A stretch of DNA of 64,000 bases from an uncultured Aequorivita sp. GTDB lineage: Bacteria; Bacteroidota; Bacteroidia; Flavobacteriales; Flavobacteriaceae. The position numbers and the translations under genes were made by a program. The stretch is from the NCBI GenBank assembly GCA_937125455.1, contig CAKZLK010000059.1:115221-179220 (forward strand), given 5' to 3'. The notes beneath the pieces are model-generated. The model was given only the letters and a program-made list of their open reading frames with translations, had not been told where the DNA came from and searched no databases. This document shows, in pieces, positions 1 to 8,467 of the stretch. Within the stretch, counting starts at the first letter, position 1; the number at the start of each line of letters is the position of its first letter.

Positions 1-1359
1 ATTAAATCTTCCTGTATATCGAATTTCCGCTGGAAGTGTTGCGCTGGCAACGTTAAAGGCCAAGCCTATGTTTCCTGCTGCATCCATACCTGCGCTACCC
101 ATAAAACGGCTTTGGCCGTCAGCGGGTGCGTAGGTTCCTTCTTGAAAGATGGACCAAGGGTTTGAGGCATCATTTCGCAATTCAATCCAATGAATTCCTG
201 AAGTATCATTATTGTCTATATCTGTATTAAAAGTAATAACCCAGCTATTATGGTCCGTAAAACTGCGGTAGTTAGCAGCATAGGAAATTACCCCCCCAAT
301 CATATCAATTTTTTGAGGTGTTCCCGGTTGGGCTACATCCCCTGAACCGAAAGGGGCAAAAACAGAATTAAAAGGATCCGTGGGGATTTCCAAAGGTGCT
401 GAAATTGTTGAATTAGCAGTGTTTGCCCAATCCAAGTCAATTTCCCAAACTTTCAAATGGTCAAATGTCACTCCAGCCCATCCATCGTCTTGAAGATAGG
501 TTACATAACCTGGAGAATTCGCAGGAAAGTTTGTTCCCAATAGGTTTGCAGGCTCTGGGCTTAGAACAGTGTTTGTGTTTTGAGTTACTCCAGGAAGTGG
601 GAATCCAACAATTTTAGGGTTAGCTCCACCAGCAAGCATTACGTCTCTTTCAACGGCATACACCTTATTTGTAGTTCCAATATTCGCTGTTAGATAATAA
701 GCATCATGCCATACACTATAGTGTGGGTAATCTGGAAAACTTCCGAAGGTATATTGATATACATTGTAAGCACCGGTTGGATCGTTAGTGTCTGAAACGC
801 CAATGGCGAGCGAATTTCCTGAAGAACCAAATTCACTTACAAACCAGCGATCCGCTAATTGGTCGTACATTACAATCGGGTCACCTGAATTTGAACCAAT
901 TCCCAAAAAAGTTCCCAGGGAAACAGGGCCTACTAGTAAGGTACCTGTTTTGCTGAAAATTTTTACAATGGAATTTACAGAGTGTACATAATGATTGGGA
1001 CCAGCCGCACCTGTTGGATCGGGTGGTACAAAACCTGACTCAGAAGATGATGCTCCAATAAAATTTTGCTCTATGGCGCGGGTTTGGATTTCACCAAAAT
1101 CTCTTTGAACGTTTTGGTCTATTCCAAAAGGCAATGCTCCTGCATTTACCTGTGGATTGTAACGTGATCTATTAGTAACCACTTTAATATCTTTTACGCT
1201 CTGATTGTGCTCTTCTTCTTGAAGCGCATATTCACGTAAAGGGATTGTTTTTCCTATAAAAGTTCCGATGATAACCTCATCTGGCGCATAAGTTTGTTGG
1301 GCATATAGCCCAATTCCGAATAATAGAAAGATTGCTAATAGTAATTTTTTTAATTTCAT
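1..1359 (-). CDS. Secreted protein, paralogue of the next gene; C-terminus outside window
   Basis: Open minus-strand frame of 453 codons starting at the ATG at 1359 and continuing past position 1 without a stop, so the gene is partial here. It begins with a signal peptide (MKLKKLLLAIFLLF, cleaved near YAQ). Most of the visible part lines up with the N-terminal half of the protein at 1533-4451, sharing blocks such as EQNFIGASS, PPDPTGA, GPNHYVHSVNS, LYDQLADRW-like and SRFM, with few gaps. This points to tandem duplication. Role unknown. By analogy with the neighbour it is probably exported and may end in a T9SS sorting domain, but that end is not visible. About 170 bp separate the two genes, with a terminator of the upstream neighbour between them. 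Confidence 0.85.
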   Translation of the reverse strand, partial: MKLKKLLLAIFLLFGIGLYAQQTYAPDEVIIGTFIGKTIPLREYALQEEEHNQSVKDIKVVTNRSRYNPQVNAGALPFGIDQNVQRDFGEIQTRAIEQNFIGASSSESGFVPPDPTGAAGPNHYVHSVNSIVKIFSKTGTLLVGPVSLGTFLGIGSNSGDPIVMYDQLADRWFVSEFGSSGNSLAIGVSDTNDPTGAYNVYQYTFGSFPDYPHYSVWHDAYYLTANIGTTNKVYAVERDVMLAGGANPKIVGFPLPGVTQNTNTVLSPEPANLLGTNFPANSPGYVTYLQDDGWAGVTFDHLKVWEIDLDWANTANSTISAPLEIPTDPFNSVFAPFGSGDVAQPGTPQKIDMIGGVISYAANYRSFTDHNSWVITFNTDIDNNDTSGIHWIELRNDASNPWSIFQEGTYAPADGQSRFMGSAGMDAAGNIGLAFNVASATLPAEIRYTGRFN

Positions 1360-1469
1360 ATTTTAATTTTTTGAAAGAGGCCTGTAAGATACAGGATATA
1401 TCTTATATAATTTTAACTACAAATCAATATTTTATTCAACAATAATTCTAAAGTTTAAAACTTTTTTTT

Positions 1470-1507
1470 AGTTAAAAAAAAACCGTCCCAAATTAATTTT
1501 GGGACGG
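1470..1507 (-). terminator. Intrinsic terminator of the T9SS cargo gene
   Basis: CCGTCCCA (1483-1490) pairs with TGGGACGG (1500-1507) around an AT loop. Read on the minus strand the hairpin is followed by a run of T (the A run at 1474-1482). It lies just past the stop codon at 1533, so it separates the two tandem paralogues transcriptionally. Confidence 0.85.
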
Positions 1508-1532
1508 TAACTTTATGAAAATTGCTTTTAAA

Positions 1533-4451
1533 TTATTTTACAATTATTCTTGCAGTTTTGATTGTTTTGGTAGTTTGACCACCAGCCTTAATCAAATACA
1601 CTCCACTTGCAGCGAAGGACATATCGAGTTTTAAGTTATAGGCACCATCTACTTTTCCAATAGGCTTGATGCCTAATTCTTGGCCAAGCATGTTATAAAC
1701 AGAAATATAGCCCATACCTTCATAATCTGACACTAGAGATATATCAAAATGCTTATTGTCTGTACTGGTTATTAATAATTCACCATTTCTAATGGACATA
1801 TCATCAATACCCAATGAACCAATATTAGCTGTATAGTCTTCTGTTTCTCCGAAAAAGGTTTCTTCACATCCATCTTGTGGTACAGGAGAATTCCAGTTAG
1901 ACTTGGCTCTCATTCGGTGTTCACCAACTGCTGCTCCTGTTGGAACAACCAAATCCATTGTTTCAGTATAAGTTCCAGGTCCTTGTCCTGGTGCAATTTG
2001 AACGTTATCTACAACAACCTCATCAGTTGTGAAAATTGAGTCATCGTTATAATCAATCCAAACTTTTATAAATTGACCACCATGATTTGTTGTTACAGTC
2101 AAGGGCGTAGTGCTATTTGGTTCTAGGTTTGCTATTAAATTCGTATAATCACTATACCCATCACAGCCCGAAGCATTATTGATCTCCGCTACTGAGAACA
2201 ATCGGAAACCGTGACCCGCCGAACAGTTCATAGCTGGCTGGCAAATTAAATTTTCAACTTGAGAAGTAACAGCATTGTTTGTAGGATTCCCGTCACCTGT
2301 TAAAGAAGTTGATACAGTAATATTATAAACTCCCAAAGCAGAAAGATCTGCAGTTTGAGTAAAGCTATAGCTCGCTTCTTGTTCAGCAGCAATAGTTCCT
2401 GTATATGTTTCTACAACTGGTGTTCCACCGTCAACACTATATTGTACATCAAAATTTGATTGCGCTGAGGCGCCAAAGTTTTTAATTGTTGCCGTAATAG
2501 TTTCATTACCTAATTCTGGTCCAGTAACTGGAGCTGTTATTGCTATAGCTCCAACATCATTTAACAAAAGATTCGTAACATCTTTGTTGTATGGGTCATT
2601 AGAAGGAAATTCATCGCCAGATAAATTGGTTTTTACTTCAATATTATAGGTTTGTCCTGGAGTGGATAAATCTACGGTCTGTGCAAAAGTATAGGTAGCA
2701 TCGTCTCCTGAAGCAATTGTTCCATTAAAAGTTTCACTTGCTACTAAATTACCATCAACACGCAACTCCATAGGAATGTTTGTTTGTGAGGCTGATCCAT
2801 AATTTCTTAAACTAACTTGAACGGTTTCAGCATTTGTTAGTTGACCATTTTCGGGTTGAAGTATTGCATTCACTCCTACATCTGCAGTAAAGCCACCTGA
2901 AATTCTAAAAGCAGCTATTTGAGTTCTCCAAGCATTGTTGGAGGAAAAGAAATCAGCAGTATGCCAGAAAGTAAAATTATCTGGATCCATAGTGGTATGA
3001 CCATAATCACCATATCTATAGGTATTGGTTCGAACCCCTACTCCATTAACAATAGTGGTTTCCGCTACTGTCATGGTTCCTAAAGGATCCCCATCAAAAC
3101 GACCTGTATAACGAATACCGACCGGCAACGTAGAACTACCAATACTATATGCAAGTCCAATATTTCCATAAATATCCATTGCAGAACTACTCATAAAGCG
3201 GCTATTTCCATCAGCTGGGGCATAAGTGCCTTCTTGGTAAATTGACCAAGGGTTTGAACTATCATTTCTTAATTCTATCCATCTAATACCACCTGTTTGA
3301 TCGTTATCAATAAAGGTGTTAAAAGTTATAAGCCAAGAATTATGGTCTGGAAAACTTCTATAATTAGCGGCAAAAGAAATTATACCACCATGTCCGGCAA
3401 GTTTTTGATTAGTCCCAGGCTGATCTATTGCACCTTGTCCAAAAAGCTCACCTGCATCAAAAGGATCAGTAGGAATTTCAAGTGGTGCTGAAATAGTAGA
3501 GTTTGCCGGAGTTGTCCAATCCATATCCATCTCCCAAACTTTTAAGTGATCATTTGATACTCCAGTCCAAGCATCATCTTGAAGATATGTAACATACCCA
3601 GGAGTGTTTGGTGCTATGGTTGTTCCTAAAAGATTAGCCGCTTCTGGGCTCTTTACCTGGTTTGGATTCACAACAATTCCGGGAAGTGAAAATATTACAA
3701 TTGCAGGATTAGGGCCTCCGTTAAGTATTTCGTCACGATCCAATGCAAAAGCACGGGTTGTAGCTCCGTCTAAATTTACTGTTCCGTAATAAGCATCCGG
3801 CCATACGGCATAGTGTGGATAATCTGGAAAACCGCTGAAAGAATATTGATACACATTGTAAGCACCCGCAGGGTCACTAGAGACAGATACTCCAACTGCT
3901 AAAGAATTTCCTCCGTTAATACTTCCAAATTCACTAACAAGCCATCTGTCTGCTAATTGATCGTATAGAACAATAGGGTCACCACTGTTTCCACCAAAGC
4001 CAAGAAAGGTTCCAAGGGAAACTGGCCCCACCAATAAATTTCCACTTTTATCAAAAATCTTTACGAGTGAATTAACAGAGTGAACATAGTGGTTAGGACC
4101 AACTGCTCCTGTTGGATCTGGCGGAAAAAAACCAGACTCAAATGAAGATGCTCCTATAAAATTTTGCTCAATAGGCCTTGTGGCAATACCTCCGATTGTT
4201 TTTTGAATATTATCAATAATTGTTGGAGGAACCTCGTTGATTTCAAGTTGTGTGTTAGATTCGTTTGGTACTACCGTCAAAGTTTGCGGATCCAAATTAA
4301 GATTATAAGGCATTGTTGGAAAGTCACGCAATGGCATCGTTTGCCCAACAAAAGTTCCTAAAATTACTTGCTCTGGAGGAAATTTTTCTTGAGCAAATAA
4401 ACCAATACTTAGCAATAACAAAATTGCTGAAAGTAATTTTTTTTGTTTCAT
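1533..4451 (-). CDS. T9SS-secreted multidomain protein (CARDB and GEVED domains)
   Basis: 972 residues. A signal peptide (MKQKKLLSAILLLLSIG) is followed by an N-terminal half of about 500 residues rich in Trp, Tyr and Asp that is shared with the upstream paralogue. Two CARDB-like repeats follow at about 520-615 and 625-720 (each with an NYGS/NFGAS motif and FAQT or FTQT before a STPGQ-like segment). A GEVED-type domain (WIDYNDD, then EDYTANIGS) spans about 740-875. The last 80 residues form a type A T9SS sorting domain (YNMLGQEL, then SGVYLIKA and KTARIIVK). The tail implies export across the outer membrane and surface attachment or release. The N-terminal half resembles no enzyme I can name, so the biochemical role is unknown. 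Confidence 0.9.
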   Translation of the reverse strand: MKQKKLLSAILLLLSIGLFAQEKFPPEQVILGTFVGQTMPLRDFPTMPYNLNLDPQTLTVVPNESNTQLEINEVPPTIIDNIQKTIGGIATRPIEQNFIGASSFESGFFPPDPTGAVGPNHYVHSVNSLVKIFDKSGNLLVGPVSLGTFLGFGGNSGDPIVLYDQLADRWLVSEFGSINGGNSLAVGVSVSSDPAGAYNVYQYSFSGFPDYPHYAVWPDAYYGTVNLDGATTRAFALDRDEILNGGPNPAIVIFSLPGIVVNPNQVKSPEAANLLGTTIAPNTPGYVTYLQDDAWTGVSNDHLKVWEMDMDWTTPANSTISAPLEIPTDPFDAGELFGQGAIDQPGTNQKLAGHGGIISFAANYRSFPDHNSWLITFNTFIDNDQTGGIRWIELRNDSSNPWSIYQEGTYAPADGNSRFMSSSAMDIYGNIGLAYSIGSSTLPVGIRYTGRFDGDPLGTMTVAETTIVNGVGVRTNTYRYGDYGHTTMDPDNFTFWHTADFFSSNNAWRTQIAAFRISGGFTADVGVNAILQPENGQLTNAETVQVSLRNYGSASQTNIPMELRVDGNLVASETFNGTIASGDDATYTFAQTVDLSTPGQTYNIEVKTNLSGDEFPSNDPYNKDVTNLLLNDVGAIAITAPVTGPELGNETITATIKNFGASAQSNFDVQYSVDGGTPVVETYTGTIAAEQEASYSFTQTADLSALGVYNITVSTSLTGDGNPTNNAVTSQVENLICQPAMNCSAGHGFRLFSVAEINNASGCDGYSDYTNLIANLEPNSTTPLTVTTNHGGQFIKVWIDYNDDSIFTTDEVVVDNVQIAPGQGPGTYTETMDLVVPTGAAVGEHRMRAKSNWNSPVPQDGCEETFFGETEDYTANIGSLGIDDMSIRNGELLITSTDNKHFDISLVSDYEGMGYISVYNMLGQELGIKPIGKVDGAYNLKLDMSFAASGVYLIKAGGQTTKTIKTARIIVK

Positions 4452-4597
4452 CTGTTTAATGTTTAATGTTTTATTGATTAAAGTTCGACAAGATACTATA
4501 TTAATTCTTCTTGAAAAATATAAATTATTGACTTATCCGATTTTTTTCAATTTTTAACAAATAGCGCTGTTGGGATTTAAAATATTTTAAATTTAGT

Positions 4598-4605
4598 TAC
4601 CTTTG
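4598..4605 (+). promoter_or_regulatory. Bacteroidota -7 box upstream of purL
   Basis: TACCTTTG matches the TAnnTTTG consensus exactly. It sits 31 bp before the purL ATG, leaving a short leader. A possible -33 TTG at 4570 is a little farther away than usual. No PurR-like operator is visible. Confidence 0.6.
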
Positions 4606-4636
4606 CAGCTTCAAAAATGAACTAATAATCAAAAGG

Positions 4637-7600
4637 ATGATTCACTTTTTTGGGAACATTGAAAACACTGTTTTTGCTGTCCAAACCCACGGAAAAATTT
4701 CAGAAGAAAATAATAAAAAGTTGGAGTGGCTTTTTGGCAACCAACCTACTATAAAGAAACCCGTCCTGTCCACAAACTCGGCGGATTTTTTTATTGGCCC
4801 CCGCGCCGCAATGGTTACGCCATGGAGTACTAATGCCGTGGAGATTACACAAAATATGGGGATCGATGGAGTTATTCGAATTGAGGAATTTCATAATAGT
4901 GCAATTGAAAAAAGAACCTTCGATCCAATGCTATCGCAAAAGTTCCAGCAATTGGATCAAGATATTTTTGATATTCATATTCAACCCGAACCTATTCTAG
5001 AAATTGAGAATATTTCTGAATACAACCAAAAAGAAGGCTTAGCCTTAAATTCTGAAGAAATTGAATATTTGGAAAATCTTTCAAAAAAAATTGAAAGAAA
5101 TCTTACCGACAGTGAGGTTTTCGGATTTAGCCAAGTTAACAGCGAGCATTGCCGCCACAAAATTTTCAACGGAACTTTTGAAATTGATGGTAAGGAAATG
5201 CCTTCTTCCCTTTTCAAACTCATCAAAAAAACTTCAGAAACGAATCCAAACGATATTGTTTCGGCATATAAAGACAATGTTGCATTTGTAAAAGGCCCAA
5301 AAGTGAAACAATGGGCTCCAAAAACGGCTGATAAGCCTGATTGGTATGATGAAAAAGATTTTGAAAGTGTAATTTCACTTAAAGCTGAAACCCATAATTT
5401 CCCAACAACCGTAGAGCCTTTTAACGGTGCCGCAACAGGAAGTGGTGGTGAAATTCGAGATCGCTTAGCTGGAGGAAAAGGTTCTTTGCCCTTGGCTGGA
5501 ACTGCCGTTTATATGACTTCCTATTCAAGATTAGACGAGAATCGTCCCTGGGAAAAAAGTATGAAAGAGCGTGATTGGTTATATCAGACCCCACTCGATA
5601 TTTTGATAAAAGCTAGCAACGGTGCTTCTGATTTTGGAAACAAATTTGGACAACCATTGATTGCAGGTTCTGTATTGACTTTTGAACACGAAGAAGAAGC
5701 TCGCAGACTGGGCTTTGACAAAGTGATTATGCTTGCTGGCGGAATTGGTTATGGAAAAGCAAGCCAAGCCATTAAAGGTAAACCACACGAAGGAGACAAA
5801 ATAGTCGTTCTGGGTGGTGAAAATTACAGAATCGGAATGGGCGGTGCCGCGGTTTCTTCTGCAGATACAGGTGAGTTTAGCAGCGGAATTGAACTAAACG
5901 CCATTCAACGAAGCAACCCAGAAATGCAAAAACGTGCCGCAAATGCAATTCGCGCAATGGTTGAAAGTGATGAAAACCCAATTGTTTCCATCCACGATCA
6001 CGGCGCTGGAGGACATTTAAATTGTTTGAGCGAACTCGTTGAAGATACAGGCGGTAAAATTGAATTGGATAAACTTCCAATTGGCGACCCTACCCTATCC
6101 GCAAAGGAAATTATGGGGAACGAAAGTCAAGAACGAATGGGTTTGATTATTGGAGAAGAAAACATTCAAAAGCTGAAGAAGGTTGCAGACCGAGAACGTT
6201 CCCCAATGTATGAGGTTGGAAAGGTTACTGGCGATAAACGTTTCTGCTTTGAAAACAAAAATGGCGAAAAACCTATGGATTTCGCTTTGGAAGATATGTT
6301 TGGTAGTTCGCCAAAAACCATAATGAAAGATAAAACCATAAACAGGAATTATAAAAATCCTGAGTATGAGGTTTCAAAAATTAAAGAATATCTAGAGCAA
6401 GTACTTCAACTAGAAGCGGTAGCTTGTAAAGATTGGCTTACCAATAAAGTGGATCGATGTGTTACGGGGCGCGTTGCAAAGCAACAAACTGCTGGCGCAT
6501 TGCAACTACCCTTGAACAATTGTGGCGTTATGGCACTAGATTACCACGGAAAAGAAGGCGTTGCTACTTCTATAGGTCATTCGCCGCTAACTGCACTAAT
6601 TAATCCCGCTGCAGGTTCGCGAAATGCAATCACTGAAGCTTTAACCAATATTGTTTGGGCTCCGTTAAAAGATGGTTTAAAAAGCATTTCACTTTCTGCA
6701 AACTGGATGTGGCCCTGTAATAATGAAGGTGAAGATGCTCGATTATACGAAGCAGTTAAAGCTGTTTCAGAATTTTCAATTGATTTGGGAATCAACGTTC
6801 CAACTGGAAAAGATTCACTTTCAATGAAGCAGAAATATAAAGACGGGGAAGTGATTTCTCCCGGTACCGTAATTATTTCTGCAGCCGGGAATTGTAATGA
6901 TATTAAAAAAGTGGTTGAGCCCGTTCTACAAAAACCCCGAAGCGTCGGGAGTGGTAGTATTTATTACATCAATATTTCACAGGATGAGTTTAAATTAGGC
7001 GGTTCTTCTTTTGGACAGGTTCTGAATTCAATCGGAAATGTAGCTCCAGATGTAAAAAGTGCAGACTATGTGAAGACTGTTTTCAACACTTTACAGGAAC
7101 TAATTAAAGAAGGAAAAATCTTAGCTGGACATGATGTTGCTTCAGGTGGATTGATAACTACTTTACTAGAAATGTGTTTTGCCGATGTTAACTTAGGTGC
7201 AGATCTGGATCTTTCAGGTTTAGGTGAAAGTGATATGGTGAAATTGCTATTTGCTGAAAATGCCGGCGTTGTGATTCAAGCTTCCGAAAATGTTTCAGTT
7301 GAAAAGATGCTTACTGAAAAGAATATCGATTTCAAAAAAATTGGAACGGTTTCAGAAAATGAAATACTTCAAATAAAAAACAATTCCGAAGAACTCACCT
7401 TCAGCATTCCTGAAATGCGCGATGTATGGTACAATACTTCGTATTTGCTCGATAAAAACCAAAGCGGGGAAAAACTTGCCAAGAAACGTTTTGACAATTA
7501 TAAAAACCAACCCTTAACTTTTGAGTTTCCAAAGAATTTCACAGGCAAGCTCCCCTCCCTCGGAGGGGTCGGGGGAGGACGCCCTAAAGCCGCAGTAATC

Positions 7601-8341
7601 CGCGAAAAAGGAAGCAACAGTGAGCGTGAAATGGCTTATATGATGCACCTAGCCGGTTTTGATGTAAAAGATGTGCATATGACCGACCTTATTGAAGGCC
7701 GTGAAGATCTGGAAGATATAAAATTACTAGTAGCCGTTGGTGGTTTCAGCAATAGCGATGTTTTGGGAAGTGCAAAAGGCTGGGCAGGTTCGTTTCTGTA
7801 CAACGAAAAGGCGAATACAGCTTTAAAGAATTTCTTTGCAAAAGACGATACACTTTCGCTTGGCGTTTGTAATGGTTGCCAACTTTTTATAGAACTCGGA
7901 TTGCTTAATCCCGAAGACAATGAAAAGCCCAAAATGCTTCATAACGACACTGGAAAATTTGAATGCACTTTTACCTCTGTAAAAATTCAGGAGAACAATT
8001 CTGTGATGCTTTCTTCTATGGCGGGAAGTACTTTGGGAATATGGTCTGCACACGGTGAAGGGAAGTTCAGTTTCCCAAATAAAGAATCGCATTACAATAT
8101 TGTAGCGAAATATGGGTACGATGCTTTGCCTGCAAACCCAAATGGCAGTGATTTCAATACAGCAATGCTGACTGATAAAACAGGCCGTCACTTAGTAATG
8201 ATGCCGCATTTGGAACGTTCTACATTTCCATGGAACTGGGCACATTACCCCAAAGACAGAAAGAATGATGAAGTTTCGCCTTGGGTTGAAGCTTTTGTAA
8301 ATGCCCATGCTTGGCTTCAAAAAAAAAAAATAAATCAGTGA
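4637..8341 (+). CDS. purL: Phosphoribosylformylglycinamidine synthase, large single-chain form
   Basis: 1234 residues, the single-chain form that combines the synthetase and the glutamine amidotransferase. It converts FGAR plus glutamine and ATP to FGAM in purine synthesis in the cytoplasm. The FGAR-AT linker motif (NSEHCRHKIF) lies near residue 170, followed by LKAETHNFPT and GAATGSGGEIRDR in the ATP-binding AIR-synthase-like repeats. The class I glutaminase domain starts near 983, with nucleophile Cys1078 in GVCNGCQ and His1191/Glu1193 in PHLERS. Residues 972-982 (LPSLGGVGGGR), between the synthetase and glutaminase domains, are encoded by a GC-rich palindrome that looks inserted. The gene stands alone, with its own promoter box and terminator. 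The C-terminus runs through an A11-12 tract (QKKKINQ). Confidence 0.97.
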   Translation: MIHFFGNIENTVFAVQTHGKISEENNKKLEWLFGNQPTIKKPVLSTNSADFFIGPRAAMVTPWSTNAVEITQNMGIDGVIRIEEFHNSAIEKRTFDPMLSQKFQQLDQDIFDIHIQPEPILEIENISEYNQKEGLALNSEEIEYLENLSKKIERNLTDSEVFGFSQVNSEHCRHKIFNGTFEIDGKEMPSSLFKLIKKTSETNPNDIVSAYKDNVAFVKGPKVKQWAPKTADKPDWYDEKDFESVISLKAETHNFPTTVEPFNGAATGSGGEIRDRLAGGKGSLPLAGTAVYMTSYSRLDENRPWEKSMKERDWLYQTPLDILIKASNGASDFGNKFGQPLIAGSVLTFEHEEEARRLGFDKVIMLAGGIGYGKASQAIKGKPHEGDKIVVLGGENYRIGMGGAAVSSADTGEFSSGIELNAIQRSNPEMQKRAANAIRAMVESDENPIVSIHDHGAGGHLNCLSELVEDTGGKIELDKLPIGDPTLSAKEIMGNESQERMGLIIGEENIQKLKKVADRERSPMYEVGKVTGDKRFCFENKNGEKPMDFALEDMFGSSPKTIMKDKTINRNYKNPEYEVSKIKEYLEQVLQLEAVACKDWLTNKVDRCVTGRVAKQQTAGALQLPLNNCGVMALDYHGKEGVATSIGHSPLTALINPAAGSRNAITEALTNIVWAPLKDGLKSISLSANWMWPCNNEGEDARLYEAVKAVSEFSIDLGINVPTGKDSLSMKQKYKDGEVISPGTVIISAAGNCNDIKKVVEPVLQKPRSVGSGSIYYINISQDEFKLGGSSFGQVLNSIGNVAPDVKSADYVKTVFNTLQELIKEGKILAGHDVASGGLITTLLEMCFADVNLGADLDLSGLGESDMVKLLFAENAGVVIQASENVSVEKMLTEKNIDFKKIGTVSENEILQIKNNSEELTFSIPEMRDVWYNTSYLLDKNQSGEKLAKKRFDNYKNQPLTFEFPKNFTGKLPSLGGVGGGRPKAAVIREKGSNSEREMAYMMHLAGFDVKDVHMTDLIEGREDLEDIKLLVAVGGFSNSDVLGSAKGWAGSFLYNEKANTALKNFFAKDDTLSLGVCNGCQLFIELGLLNPEDNEKPKMLHNDTGKFECTFTSVKIQENNSVMLSSMAGSTLGIWSAHGEGKFSFPNKESHYNIVAKYGYDALPANPNGSDFNTAMLTDKTGRHLVMMPHLERSTFPWNWAHYPKDRKNDEVSPWVEAFVNAHAWLQKKKINQ
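7550..7582 (+). repeat. GC-rich palindromic element inside purL
   Basis: CCCCTCC (7552-7558) and GGAGGGG (7562-7568) form a perfect 7-bp stem with a 3-nt loop. They are followed by a further G5 and GG run. The tract is far more GC-rich than anything around it. It is in frame, encodes LPSLGGVGGGR and falls in the interdomain linker. It looks like a copy of a dispersed palindromic repeat that has invaded a coding sequence; I cannot count other copies from this window. Confidence 0.6.
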
Positions 8342-8382
8342 TTTTTTAGTAATTCTGTTTTTTAAAAATTAAGTATATTTAA

Positions 8383-8415
8383 GGAATGGCTCTGCGAGTC
8401 ATTCCTTTTTCTTTT
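8383..8415 (+). terminator. Intrinsic terminator after purL
   Basis: GGAATG..CTC pairs with GAG..CATTCC (8383-8405) with one G-T pair and a TGC loop, followed by CTTTTTCTTTT. It lies about 40 bp past the purL stop. Confidence 0.75.
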
Positions 8416-8467
8416 CAGAGGGAAACTAAAATAAATTTATTATTTTCACTTCCTTAAGAACACTACT

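Noticed and set aside
7550..7582. Sequencing error or assembly artefact in purL
   Set aside because: The insertion is a multiple of three, keeps the frame and lies in a linker; an error would be expected to break the frame.
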